Assembly (NCBI GenBank): GCA_029204225.1
Contig: MU831920.1
Span: 32,895-96,894 of the forward strand
Reading direction: 5' to 3'
DNA from: Diphasiastrum complanatum
Lineage: Eukaryota > Streptophyta > Lycopodiopsida > Lycopodiales > Lycopodiaceae
Length of the DNA stretch: 64,000 nt
Part shown: in pieces, positions 25,421 to 36,431 of the stretch
How the letters are laid out: the number at the start of each line of letters is the position of its first letter
How positions within the stretch are numbered: the first letter of the stretch is position 1
Notes under the pieces: generated by a model
Databases searched by the model: none
What the model saw: the letters and a program-made list of their open reading frames with translations, nothing else
Told to the model about the DNA's origin: nothing
Position numbers and translations under genes: made by a program

Positions 25421-26800
25421 GTTGCTTATGAGACTTGGAGAGTCCACAAGCTTCACAAAGCTTCCCCCTCTTGGATATGGCTTTGGGAAGTCCAATTGCT
25501 AGCTCCTTGTTCACCATGGTCTCCATAGCTTTGAAGTTAGGATGGCCTAACCTCTTGTGCCATAGCTTCACTGAGAGAGCTCCTCCCTTGCCATGTTTAC
25601 ACTTCCAACCATCAAATTATCATCCAACATAAATAACCTTCCTTGCTTAAAACCATTAGCAATACATTTATCATTCTTCAAGATGGAACATGCTCCATGC
25701 TTGAAATGTACATCTAATCCACTATCCATAAGTTGACCAACACTTAACAAGTTCTTTGTAATGGAAGGTACATAAAGAACATTGTCTAGATCTACTTTCT
25801 TAGATGATCCAAGACATAACGGAATGGATCCAATTCCTACAATCTCACATTCTTGATCACTTGCAGTGAAGGTAAACTTCTTAGAATTATTGTAAGAAAG
25901 TAAAGTGGAAAAGTAGTCTTTTGGTGAGTCATGTGGGAGCTAGCCCCACTATCAATCCACCATGTGTTGTGATTAGATGTTTGTGTTAAGGAAGCCATCA
26001 ACAATAAGTTGCATTCATCCTCTTCCTCAAGCACAAGGTTGCCATGGTTGTCCTTCTCTTGGGCATTCTTTTTCTTGTAACACTCGGATGCAAAGTGTCC
26101 TTTCTTACCACAGAAAAAACACTTTAGCTTCTTCTTGTCCTTCTTACTCTTGCCTTTGGAACTTGAAGCTCCATCCTTGCTCTCGGCCTCCACGTCTTGG
26201 GTCTTCTTGGATGGAAACTTCTTCTTCTTGCCTTTCAAAGAAAAGTTAGCCTTCTCATCATCATCAATCAAAGATAAGGAACCAATCCTATTCTTGATAT
26301 GAAGCATCTTACTATCCTCAGAAACTAGCACACTATGAAGTTTTTCTATAGTAGGAAGTTGATCTTGAATAGAAAATGTTTGAACTAGATTGGAATACTC
26401 ATTTCCTAATCCATTCAAGATTATTTGAACTAACTCATTGTCTTGAATCTTGTCACTCATGGAAGATAACTCAATATTCAAAGATTTGATCCTAACAACA
26501 TAATCTTGGGCACTTTCATTACTTCCTTTCATGCTTTAAAGTATTTGATTTCTTAGCATGAGTATGAGGTATTTTTGGATTCATAAATAGATTTTAGTAA
26601 ATCCCATGCCTCTTTGGATGTGTTACAAGATGAGATCTCTTTCAATAAGTCATTACTTACATTCATTTTCAAGCAATGTAATGACAACCTAGATCTCTTC
26701 TTGTACTTTACGAACTCTTGAGCTACTTGAGGTTCTTCTTCCACACCAAGAACAATGTCATACAAATCATGAAGTACTAATAATGACTCCATTCAAACTT
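25420..26800 (-). pseudogene. Copia B gag, protease and GAG-pre-integrase (frameshifted)
   Basis: The gag N-terminal part (26792-26553, HDLYDIVLGVEEEPQ and SWDLLKSIYESK-like text) and gag/knuckle/protease (26532-25837) are in different frames. The CCHC box CFFCGKKGHFASEC is intact, followed by WWIDSGASSHMTHQ, the protease active site. The protease C-terminus and GAG-pre-integrase (MLSVGQLMDSGLDV; HKRLGHPNFKAM-type text near 25550) are again frame-shifted. The proteins would form the virus-like particle and process the polyprotein. Confidence 0.87.
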
Positions 26801-26874
26801 TCCAAATGGCATAATTAGTTGATGAAAGTCTTTCACTAGCTTCAAGTAAGAAGCCACCCATTGATGCCATTATT

Positions 26875-26946
26875 AGTGTAAATGCACTTGAAACTTAGAT
26901 GGTTTCACTTAGAGTAAATGCACTTGATACTTAGATGGTTTCACTT
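26875..26946. repeat. 36-bp tandem duplication
   Basis: Two adjacent 36-bp units (26875-26910 and 26911-26946) ending ACTTAGATGGTTTCACTT differ at two or three positions. They lie at the right end of Copia B. Confidence 0.9.
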
Positions 26947-27381
26947 AGATATCTGACCTATAGTGTTTTCTAGCAATCAACAAGCTTGTAGACCCGACCC
27001 TACAACTCTAGAACAAATCTTGAATGATGGATCTATAGATTGCAATCTCGACTTTGCAAATTCACTCCTTAATCTTTGGTTTCAAATCACTCTTTCTCTC
27101 TCAACTTCAATGTACACTGAAGAAATAGATAATCAACTTCAATGTACTGTAAACAAGCTTTAATCTAACTATATGATTGATCTAAACCAAGAACAAATCA
27201 ATGGAATAGAAACAATGCAAGTGAAAGCTTGAAAAATGCACTAAATTGACTCAAAATTGGGTGTACGAAGGAAATGCACCAAACTGAATTTTATAGGTTC
27301 TATATGGCCCCACACGTGTGGAAAGTCTAGCAAGATCTGGTACAAATATAATGGTTCTAGCTATCCATTCAAACTGGTACC
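26947..27381. other. No gene seen; presumed Copia B 5' flank or LTR remnant
   Basis: AT-rich non-coding DNA containing CCACACGTGTGG (about 27311-27322), like the palindromes in the Copia B LTR region. No alignment to the 3' LTR could be made by eye. Confidence 0.35.
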
Positions 27382-28601
27382 TGTTGCGCCGGCGCCTCAA
27401 AGTGCGCTGGGACTTGAGCGGTTTCCCCAACACGTGCTTAAGTCTAACATTCATCCATCATGCACTTACGTAAAAGCCAACTCAGAAACGTAACAAGCTT
27501 AACCATTCAGACTTAAGAAAACTGGAATCCCAACCGACCCGAAAGCCAACTCAGAATCCGTCCCCAAAAGGTAACCAAAGGCAAAGACAAGCCACACATG
27601 AAACCCAAGGCATAGTGGTCGCCAAACTGACCGATTGGCATAGCGGCAAGCCCCATGTCGATGACAGGGACCCTTAGGCGCCAGTGACGCAAAAAGGTTG
27701 TAGTAAGGGTCCTTCCACTAGGACCAGTCCCGGAGGCGAAACCGAAATGGTAAACATCTCCAAGGATCAACTTTATTAGATTTGGAAGAGGTTACATTCA
27801 TACATAGACTGACCGGTCTCGGGGCCACCAACACGTGTTGGGCATTGTGCCTGGCTCGTGCCCTGGAGCTCGAGTCATGGCCTAGTCAGGAAAGCAGGTT
27901 GATTCGGCCGCCGGGACGGCTCCCGGGACCCATGTCCGGGAGCCAGACTGATTCTGCCAGGCTTGCCAGGCTTAATCAGCAAAATAAAAACTAAGTCCTA
28001 AAAAGCGTGCTTTACCAGAAAGCACTATGTTTCAAACCAGAGGGGGTGCGCCGAATCACAGCAGAACTATAGGGGGAGTTCGGCAGATAGAAACTTGGGC
28101 AGCTCAACCAGCGCCAGGAATCCAGTCGTCAGGACTCAGCTCCCTCATGACTTTGTGACTACTTGACTGGCTCACCACAGGTCAGAGGCTCAGTCCTTGA
28201 CGTTCTAACTTGCTCTGGGACCTTAGGGAGTGTCACCCCTTTGAGTCTTACAGGGCACGCTGGGTGCACCCGAGTCAGCTTTACAACATCCTCCCCTCGT
28301 TTGAGAAAGCTGATGTCCTCATCAGGGCCAAACTAGAACCTAAGACTCATGGCACGAGCTTAATTCACCGGCCAGACTTTAGTCACATATACAAGGGCAC
28401 GGGCTTGATTCACCGGCCAAAGGAAACCAACTGTAAAGCGGAGTAATGATATTGTGTTTTACACCCAGCATAGGAAAAGTGTGGATCTAGTTCACTTACG
28501 TAAAACCTGTGTGAAGCTGATGCACTTAGACATTAAACTGAAGCTCACTCCTCAATGAGAAATGCGGCTTACTTTATTAGCATGAGAGAAAAAGGTACTC
28601 A
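27382..28601 (-). repeat. 3' LTR (1220 bp) of the gag-only Ty3 element
   Basis: Bounded by TG and CA, with the PPT immediately outside. Its first 179 bp are repeated at 31682-31860. Higher in GC than its surroundings. Open frames inside it have no domains. Confidence 0.8.
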
Positions 28602-28655
28602 CGGCTCCCTTAAGCCTCAGATATGTCGTTTTCGTCGCACATCTGGATGAGTCCC

Positions 28656-29700
28656 CTAGGACTCTAGATATTTTGTTTGGTCGTCTAGGTTGAGCTCCTT
28701 GAGCTCTGCATCGGCACTTAGATTCACCTTTGATGTAGAAACTGCAGGCAATGTTGGCTCCATTTGACCTCGCGTCAGTTGGTTTGTCACTGTTGGATAT
28801 CTTTCGTTAAAGAAGTGAGCTTTCGCTTGGTCACACAAGGTGAGCTCCTTGAGCTCTGCATCGGCACTTGAATTCACCTTTGATGTAGAGACTATAGGCA
28901 ATGTTGGCTCCATTTGTTCCCGTATCAGCTGGTCTGTCACTGTTGGCTGTCCTTCGTTAAATAGGTGAATGAGATTGGGAGGAATGGTTGGCTCAGGTTC
29001 ATTTGTGTCGTTCTTTTCTAGTTGGTCCCCTGGCACAGCTCTGACGACACAAGGTCTCCTGCCATTATATAATAACACAAGGTTAACCCCTTTTGCCAAG
29101 AAGGCCACCACATGTTCGTTAAACCAGCTTAATCCCAAAATAGCGTCGAAGGCATCCATCTTCAAGATTGTGAACGTTAGTCGATTCTTCCAAGCTCCCA
29201 GAGAGATTGGTAAGTTGGTTGCCAATCTACAAGTGGTCATTGTACCTTTCGCGGCCTCCACACAAATAGGAGTCACATTTTCTTCACATTGGATGTCCAA
29301 TTCTCCTGTCAGTTTTTCTGACAAGTAGTTATGTGACGCCCCCAGGTCTACCATGAAGTAAATGATCCTGCCTTGAATACAGCCTTTTAGGTACAATAAC
29401 TTGGATCCTCTCGCAGGAGTCGCCATAAGATGTTCATGATACGCCGCAAGTGCCCCTATTTGTTGCAAGGCATTCAGGTCAGACTCCGTCAAATCCGTTT
29501 CTGGGTCCTCTTCATCATCTTGTTCACCATCTTCTTGATCAAATGCCTCTCTCTCCATCCTATCAAATCCTTCAATGGCAGCCATGATTTGCTTATTCAA
29601 TGGTTTGGGGCATGACCTCCAAGAGTGACCTTGCTGATGACAGTTGAAGCAATGCATGGAACTGCCCACTGTTGGTGAGCTGTTGCTGTGACTAGCTGAA
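28656..29700 (-). pseudogene. Ty3 gag knuckle and aspartic protease, with C-terminal duplication
   Basis: A 337-codon frame: CFNCHQQGHSWRSC (CCHC), an acidic linker, then a retropepsin fold with YFMVDLGASHNYLSEKL and DAILGLSWFNEHV (the ILG..WL box). The active site reads D-L-G where D-S/T-G is expected, so catalysis is doubtful. The last ~100 residues contain a 50-residue unit twice (PTVTDQLIREQMEPTLP and PTVTNQLTRGQMEPTLP), a 150-bp in-frame duplication. The frame stops without reaching an RT. Confidence 0.87.
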
Positions 29701-30850
29701 GGTCCAACATTGTTTCTTCTCTAGAACATGTTCCCTCCTTGTTGCCTTGGTTGCCAAACCCTGATTTTGTTGGGAATTTGTTCACGCTACTCGAGGCTTG
29801 GTTGCCATTTGGAGCTGAGTCCTCCCTTGAAAAGAAGCTCGGACTCAGTCTGGATCCACTAAATACTCTTGTTGAGGTTGCGGGAGCAGCTGGTGCCAAT
29901 GTGCTCTCATAATCACAAACCATTTCAGCCGCTCGAATAGTTGAATTGAAATCATGGGGCATGTAGCTGTCTATCGCACGCCGGGTCCAAGACTGCATTC
30001 CAGACAATAGGTAATGAGTTTTGTCCGCCTCGGACATATCTTCAATAACCCATACACTCTGTCTGAATTTATTGAGGTACTCTCGCAATGACCCTTTCTG
30101 TTTGAGCCCCGATAATTCTGTCCTCAATCTCATGTGTGAATCCTTCGGTATGAACTCCTCTCGTAACGCGGATTTGAATGCGTCCCATGTTTGAAAATGC
30201 ATTCCTGCCATCCGGTACCAATTTGTAGTGTAGCCCTCAAAATATGCTAATGCCAAGTCAGTTCTTTCTTCCTCAGGAGTGTTCATCAGACCGAAGTAAT
30301 GGTCCATGTGAAACAACCAATCTTCCACAACTCGAATGTCATGCTCTCCTTTGAAAGTAGGTGGTGCTTTCACTTTGGCAGTATTTCTTGGGCCCTCCGT
30401 GTTTCGCGCTTGTGGTTCTCTTGGTATCTGTGGAGGAGGCGCCACTGCATTCCCCCTAGTTGCTTCCAACTCTTCAAACCTGGCTTCGAGCTGTGTTAGC
30501 CCGTCTCTCATTTCTCTAGCAAGGTTAATTTGAGTAAGATTCATGGCTCGCAAGGATGTTTGTCATTCTTTCCTTTCGGCTTCTCTATCCTTCTTCACCT
30601 CGCTAAGCATAGCCGTCATTGCGCTTGATAAGTATTGCCGCATCTTCACTTCAAAGAGGTCCTGTTGCGCCTCTGGCAAGGGTTCGTCTCTTGGTGTAGG
30701 TTCAGAAGGGCCACCCATCTCTTCGTGGAGGGGCGCCACTGTGGAGTGCATACGCTCTTTCTTTCTCGACTTGGACCTGGTGCCATCTCGATGCATGCGA
30801 GAGCTGTATTCTCGAGTCAGCTCTTCTCCGTCCGTCAGTGCTCATAACTC
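29597..30850 (-). pseudogene. Ty3 gag (capsid) of the gag-only element
   Basis: Reads KAPPTFKGEHDIRVVEDWLF, HMDHYFGL, LALAYFEGYTTNWYRM, FIPKDSHMRLRTEL and LREYLNKFRQSVWVIEDM, the standard retrotransposon gag pattern. An in-frame TGA near 30560 separates a charged N-terminal segment (30796-30563) from the main block (30553-29597). A frameshift near 29690 separates gag from the knuckle. Confidence 0.88.
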
Positions 30851-31667
30851 TTCAAGATGGTCCTCCATTATAGTCAGAGGTGTACTTCCAACAGATTATC
30901 GCCTCAATCCTTTTTATATTTGAAGCTCTCCCTTCTGTCAGCCGGGCCCCACATCTCTCTTTTCTTCTTTATTAAATCAGCTTCAATGAAAATATCCCTT
31001 CCTCAAACTTAGCACGCCCACATCACCTGAGAGCCAAGTAGGAACCAAGTCATTTGTGTCCAAGCAAGCACACGACAAATGGAACATACCAACCAAAGCA
31101 AACACAGAGGATCCCTCTCAAGCCACAAACCCCCTGAGACCGGACGTAGGACCTTTGCCTAGCCGCGCCCACACAAATCTATCACAGAATTAGCCCACGG
31201 GGAAACATCCATCCAACCATCCGTGCTTTCACCATTAAGCAGCACATTGCCTCAGTCACGTCCCACCACTTTTTGGTCGATAGCCCTTATAGCTAAACGA
31301 TCGGCAGCTAACCACCCGTGCTTTACAGTCGAATTCGAGCAGCATCTCTGTATCAATGGTTAACCCGTACAGTTCGAATATGTCGCCCCTCACCCCACAA
31401 GGTACAGACCGTGCTTTCACCTACCTAGACAGCACTTTGCCTCATCCGTCCTACGTGCAGACAGCGCCAGGCCCGAACCGCGAGAACTGACCATGCTTAC
31501 ACCTCGAGGGCAGCACTTTGACTCATCAAGTCCCCCATTCTGTCGACCACCCCAACCGTGGACGCACCCGTGCTTACACTGTGGGCAGCACCTTGCGCAA
31601 CGGTTGTCCTGACAAATCCCAAAACGTGGCCATCCCTGTGAGACTTGTGTAGCTAACCGGCTAGTCG
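30851..31667. other. Untranslated leader of the gag-only Ty3 element
   Basis: Lies between the PBS and the gag start in minus sense. GC-richer than its surroundings, with several variants of ACCCGTGCTTTAC and CAGCA(C/G)(C/T)TTG (31200-31600). No coding capacity recognised. Confidence 0.6.
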
Positions 31668-31681
31668 GCTCTGATACCACA

Positions 31682-31860
31682 TGTTGTGCTGGCGCCTCAA
31701 AGGGCGCTGGGACTTGAGCGGTTTCCCCAACACGCGCTTAAGTCTAACATTCATCCATCATGCACTTACGTAAAAGCCAACTCAGAAACATAACAAGCTT
31801 AACCATTCAGACTTAAGAAAACTGGAATCCCAACCAACCCGAAAGCCAACTCAGAATCCG
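31682..31860 (-). repeat. Truncated 5' LTR of the gag-only Ty3 element
   Basis: A 179-bp gapless match to 27382-27560 (six substitutions, five of them transitions). Similarity ends abruptly at 31860, where sequence related to Copia gag on the opposite strand soon follows. Confidence 0.9.
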
Positions 31861-31917
31861 AAATGATAGGCTTACCTCAAGCATCTATTTGTTGTGGAAA
31901 GTGAGGATGGAATGATG

Positions 31918-32215
31918 TTTTGGATATTGTTGTAGGTTTTGGAGGAGAGGCCGACAACACAACAAGAACAAATGAGATATGACAAGAGGGCCAAAAGATC
32001 TCTAACCATGATCAAGATGAATGTTACCAATGAACTTTTCAAGGATGCTTGGGATTCATTAAAGAAGCGTTATGAATCCAAGTCTACTTCTAGAGTGTTG
32101 ACTCTAAGAAGGCAAATCTTTTAATGTTTGCAAAAGAATGAAGAAAGTTCTAATATTTTTGTTTTGAGAGTGAAGGCTTTGAATGATGAGTTAGTGGTTG
32201 AGGCAACACGTGCTT
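31918..32215 (+). pseudogene. Copia gag fragment (plus strand)
   Basis: Reads MRYDKRAKRSLTMIKMNVTN then ELFKDAWDSLKKRYESKSTS, then after a TAA at about 32123, NEESSNIFVLRVKALNDELV. This is the UBN2/Copia gag pattern (A..I...V......K.AWD.L...Y). It is broken by one stop and fused at about 32216 to the 3' end of the unknown minus-strand gene. Confidence 0.75.
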
Positions 32216-33927
32216 TTCCAAAATCCCACGCACTAGGGCTAGCCCTTTTGAAGAATGTCCACGTTGCTTGAAAGTGCCGGTGTTTCCATGAAACTTGTAC
32301 ACAATGGAATAATGTGCCTCAGCAATTGTTTTCCAAAACATTCCATGGGAGATTCCCAACAGATTCCGATATGCTTTTATGCATACAACTTTACCATCCA
32401 ATGTAGGTTTGAAACGCAATTTGAGTTCCTCCAAAATATCAAACATTGCGTTTGACATTTCTTGTCTATGAAAAAACGATTTGAACATCGGCAACAACTG
32501 ATTATGCTTGTTAGCTCCTCGTTTTCTCCACACACCTAGTCGCAAGTCTTCACATTCTTTGTATGCGATTTGTCGAATGCACATTGTTTTCCTTATATAT
32601 TCTGATGATAAAACATATTTTGTCTTTTTTGGTGCAACATAAGCAAGCACATGTTTGCTTTTTAAACTTTGAGGAGTTCCAAAGAATGTTGGACATACTT
32701 GAGGCTCTCTTTGTAGATTTTCAAAAAGTTCATCTGCTTGTGACCATCTTGATCCTGTAGGATCGGTTGTCTTATTAGCATCATGTAATATGTTGCTTGT
32801 GTAATCATGTTCATCGAAATCGAATTCTGAAAAATCTGAATTACGTCGGGTGGATGCATTTGCACTTGCCAAAATTGACGATTTCGGTGTACGCTTTGTT
32901 TGAATGATGATTTCATAATGACGTCTTTTATTTTTGTTGTTATCAACAGCCTCTCCAACATCCTCCACACTTGTAAGAATATCTGAGTTGTATGCTGATG
33001 TAGATATATTATGAGTAACCACATCCTCAACATTTGTTAAGATATCTGAGTTATACACTGATCTTGACACATTACGATTATGAGAAATATCTTCGATTCT
33101 TGTCAAGATATCCGAGTTATAGTTACTTAATCTTGACATATTACGATCATGAGAAATATCTTCGATTCTTGTCAAGATATCCGAATTATAGTTACTTGTT
33201 CTTGACATATTACGATCATGAGAAATATCTTCTATTCCTATCAAGATATCCGAGTTATAGTTACTTGGTCTTATTGTATTGTAGTCAGCGGGTCTGTTTT
33301 CGACATCTACTGATCTTATCGATGTTGTTTAGAAGATACCCCTTTTTGAACCATAAGGATGGCCCGACATTTTCTTGATGTTGCTGTTATTTGAATGTTT
33401 AGAATAATATGTAAAACACTCACTAAAAGGTTCAGTAAATGATACATGTTTTCTCTTCTTAGAGTGCAAAGACAATTTTGACAAACACCAAATCATTGTT
33501 TGATATTGCATGTAGAAAGAGTCAAGTTTTTTTCACTAGGATAGTAGCCTTTAAATTTAACAGTGGAAACTACTACCTCTTCAAAATCCATACAATCAAC
33601 AACGTCATCAATGTTGTATAATGGACAGTTGGCAAGAACGAGTTCATTCATGTTGACAATATCTGCATTATCCCACAAGATTGTTTTTACAATGACATCG
33701 ATGAAAATATAGTTGTAAACTTCTCCTAGGCGATCAAAATCACCGTGAGGGTATGGCAAAGGACAATCTATTTTAAATACCTTTGAAATTAGGACCACAC
33801 TTTTATCCGTACGAACTTCTCTGAAAAAACATGTTCCATTTGATTCAGCAATTAAGACATTTCCAAATGCAACCACTTCTTTTCGAAAAAATAGAACAAT
33901 TGGAACATCTTCTCTTGGACAGTCCAT
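32216..33927 (-). pseudogene. Unrecognised protein with N-terminal tandem repeats (broken)
   Basis: Three minus-strand segments follow each other: 33927-33493 (begins MDCPREDVPIVLFFRKEVVA), 33511-33329 (ends MSGHPYGSKRGIF then TAA) and 33328-32216, in the same frame as the second. One stop and one frame change interrupt otherwise good coding text. The third segment opens with five copies of a 21-23 residue unit (NYNSDILTRIEDISHDRNMS), then a basic linker, then a compact C-terminal block with FKSFFHRQEMSNAMFDILEE, DGKVVCIKAYRNLLGISHGM and YKFHGNTGTF. I do not recognise the family. The C-terminal block (KAYR..LGIS...F, HGNTG) has the look of a DNA-binding region of an element protein, but that is only an impression. 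The sequence is cut at 32216 by Copia gag. Confidence 0.55.
32965..33265. repeat. 63-69 bp coding tandem repeat, five units
   Basis: The motif AAGATATC(C/T)GAGTTATA recurs at about 32975, 33039, 33105, 33174 and 33243 (periods 63, 66, 69, 69). The two right-hand units are almost identical. All periods are multiples of three, so the array stays in frame with the protein it encodes on the minus strand. Confidence 0.9.
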
Positions 33928-34061
33928 GTAGTGACCCTGGAAAAAAAAATAAGTACACTTTATGTTAGGATTTGCAATGCTATTGAAAGTATAATTAACA
34001 AAATTATGAAACTCTTATAAAAGTATAATTAGCAAAAATATGAGACTAACAAAATTATGAA
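33928..34061. other. No gene seen
   Basis: Short AT-rich spacer with two near-copies of AAAGTATAATTA(A/G)CAAAA. Confidence 0.4.
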
Positions 34062-34236
34062 ACTTTAGCCCTTAGCTCTTGGCCCTTAGCTCTTGGCCCT
34101 TAGCCCGTAGCCCTTAGCTCGTAGCTGTTGGCCCTTGCCCCCAGGCCATTAACCTTCGGCCCTTAAGCCTTAGCACTTGATTTGTGGTCCTTACCACTTA
34201 ACCCTTGGCCCGTAGCCCTTGGTCCGTAGCCCCTAA
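34062..34236. repeat. Degenerate 7-bp array (25 units in perfect register)
   Basis: The 175 bases divide into 25 consecutive heptamers without an indel: ACTTTAG, CCCTTAG, CTCTTGG, CCCTTAG, CTCTTGG and so on to CCCCTAA. Consensus is CCCTTAG/CCCTTGG. The 7-bp period is that of the plant telomere repeat (CCCTAAA), but the unit differs. Confidence 0.9.
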
Positions 34237-35376
34237 CTTTTTTATATGTTATGTATTTTTTTCTTGTCATTATAATTATTAATTTTGTATTTATTTAAGG
34301 TTGTTTACTTGTTTAAATTTTAAGAGTAATTTTTTTGTTGTTATTTTTTTTTTGTTTTTCCATTTTTTAGATAAAATAATTTTTTTGATTTTTATACACT
34401 ATTTTGATTTTTTAAGATTACTTCATTTTTTTAAGCTTATTTTATTGGGTATTTTTGAAATGTTTTACATAAAAGTATTGTTCTGATTTCTAAGGCCAGC
34501 TTATACCCATTTTAAATTTCTTTGAAAGGAGAAAATTCCACGTCATCATCTAAAAAATAAAAACAAAAAATCCACGTCATCAATGTTTGGGACCATATGT
34601 TTCGAGCATTTCGTGATTGGTAATAATTTTGCAAATTTACCCTTTGAAATAAATTCTGAGATATTGGGAAAAGACTAGACCACATAGGAGGGGAGGGCCG
34701 AAGGGAGAAGGACCGCAAATGACCTACTTTGCGGTTGTTTGGGAGGGTTCAAGGGAGGGCCAAATGAGGTCCTAAACGGTCCATTGTTGTCGTGTGGAGC
34801 CTGTTCCCACATGTGAAAGAAAGTAGAAAACGTACTTGTATGTATCTAGATTCATTTTAGATAGATCTATACAAGTGTGAACTTGACTTTTGACTAGAAT
34901 CTAAGAAAAAGTCACTTTGACCAATTTTTATGTAATTAGCTTGCACTTCCATGTGAATGAGTAAATGCTCCCACATGTCAAGTTGCTATTCACACATGTG
35001 GATCAGGTTGTAGAGGATAAGATGTAGATATTCCACTAGATTTTATTTTGTAGAGAATATCCCTATTTTGCTGGAGACCAGTATAACTTGACTAAATTCA
35101 AAAATATTCCCTCCATTGGTTACGAAAAGGACAATATTTTCACTGGATCTAGAATATGACCGCCATCCCCAAATTCGAATCAGGAAAAATTGCAAAATGT
35201 TTACATATGCATTCCCTCCACGAGAATGGAAATATGAGCGGCATTTCCAAAGCATACAAGCATGGAGATTGGATTGATGGTACATAGTATATAATATAAT
35301 CAAAGATGAGTATTTTGTTTTGCTTCATAGAATCTGGTCATAGTACTTTGATGCAACTGATTACTCTATTATTTTT
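34237..35376. other. No gene seen; T-rich then mixed non-coding DNA
   Basis: 34240-34480 is strongly T-rich low-complexity sequence. The remainder has no domain-bearing frame; CACATGTG motifs occur at 34810 and 34993. Confidence 0.4.
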
Positions 35377-35389
35377 TTGATGATGACAT

Positions 35390-36431
35390 TATATCATCTA
35401 CATGTGGATATCCCTGTTGATTTGGCACCTTTGCAGAGAAGAGGAGGCAAAGGAGTTCAAATATCTGTTGAAGATCGTTCTCGTTACAGGGCAGAAGGAA
35501 AGAAAAACGTGGATTTGTGGACAGATGGAACATTATATCCACAAGATCCAAGCACTTTGACACATGCCACATTCTCTTCAATAACTCATTTAGTTACATG
35601 GATATGCAATGGGCATAGTGGATTACTAGTATATTGTGAAAGATTGCAAAACCATGGAAATAACTTTATATGAATAAAGTTCACTTTTTAGAAGGTGAGT
35701 TAATTCGGATATCCTCTTATTGTCAGAATAGAGATTGTCATCTCCAAAAGACGTTAGAAGAAAATGAATAACTTAAAAAAAATAATGAATCATTACAGAA
35801 GATAGCAATCAATATCAAATCAGAACTAGAGCAAATGCAATCAGTCTTACAATCTATTCGTATTGAAAACTTACAATTACTGAAGGATGTGGATTTGGTA
35901 AAAAAGAAGGCTGAAAGTAAGAAGCGAAAACGACAAAGTTGCAAGGATATTCAAACGCTTTCAAAAGGAGGTTATCGAAATAGAAGGAACCGTGCATTCA
36001 AGTAAGCATATTCTAAATTTTGTAAGTTTTTTAATGACATTTGAATTTAATTTCAACTATGGTGATATTCTGTTAACTATCTGTTTTTTTTGCAGATCTG
36101 GATTAGTAGCTCCTCGGAATATTAAAGAACCCTTCAAGATGACTGAACCGGAAGCCCCGCAAACAGGACTCCTCATGAGTATTTTGTCATATCAATATTT
36201 GGGAGAGTTCTTGAAGTTGGTGACAAATGCAAAGGAAGTATTAGCGCAGAAGTTAACTCAGATTGAGAACCAGAAGCCCATCAAGAACCACTTTTTGTGC
36301 TGAATTTGAAGAATCTAATGAGGTATTCCATGTTAAAGCAGTCTGGGAAAGTGAGCAAAAAATTATCACTCTGCTGATACAACATAGACAATTTTCTAAA
36401 GAAGCAGTCATGATAGATGGAGGTTCGGGAG
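35390..36431 (+). pseudogene. Coiled-coil gag/protease-like coding remnant (spliced appearance)
   Basis: Plus-strand coding text in pieces. 35397-35673 includes GVQISVEDRSRYRAEGKKNV and THATFSSITHLVTWICNGHS. 35669-35998 is a Lys/Glu-rich heptad-like coiled coil (ELEQMQSVLQSIRIENLQLL). A GTAAGC donor after 35999 and a TTTTTTTGCAG acceptor at about 36094 join phase 2 to SGLVAPRNIKEPFKM. After a frame change near 36290 it reads FEESNEVFHVKAVW and KEAVMIDGGSG. The last piece resembles the start of a retropepsin (D-G-G for D-S/T-G), which suggests a gag-protease polyprotein. The text stops at 36431, where the LTR of Copia C begins. Family not recognised. Confidence 0.5.

Larger units (their letters stand above)
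22085..26946 (-). mobile_element. Ty1/Copia retrotransposon B, nearly full coding length
   Basis: Minus-strand order: gag (26800-26030), CCHC knuckle, protease, GAG-pre-integrase, integrase, RT, RNase H, then 3' LTR (about 22085-22933). It is the same family as Copia C at 36.4-38.0 kb (near-identical RT text and LTR), so at least two copies landed in this window. The right end holds a PBS-like TGGCATCAATGGG (complement at about 26857-26872) but no convincing 5' LTR, and the Ty3 element starts 435 bp further on. Confidence 0.9.
27382..31860 (-). mobile_element. Non-autonomous Ty3/Gypsy element with gag-protease only (TR-GAG type)
   Basis: The 3' LTR is 27382-28601 (TG...CA in minus sense). 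A PPT-like GAGGCTTAAGGGAGCCG lies directly next to it (complement 28602-28618). The internal region is 28602-31681 and a PBS TGGTATCAGAGC (complement 31668-31679) matches initiator tRNA-Met. The 5' LTR survives only as 31682-31860 and matches 27382-27560 without gaps, six differences in 179 bp (about 97%). The 3.08-kb interior encodes gag, a CCHC knuckle and a protease, but no RT, RNase H or integrase. The element depended on another for transposition. The right LTR is cut off at 31860, so no target duplication can be read. Confidence 0.88.

Noticed and set aside
26947-27381. 5' LTR of Copia B
   Set aside because: No alignable similarity to the 3' LTR at 22085-22933 by eye, despite a shared CACGTG palindrome.
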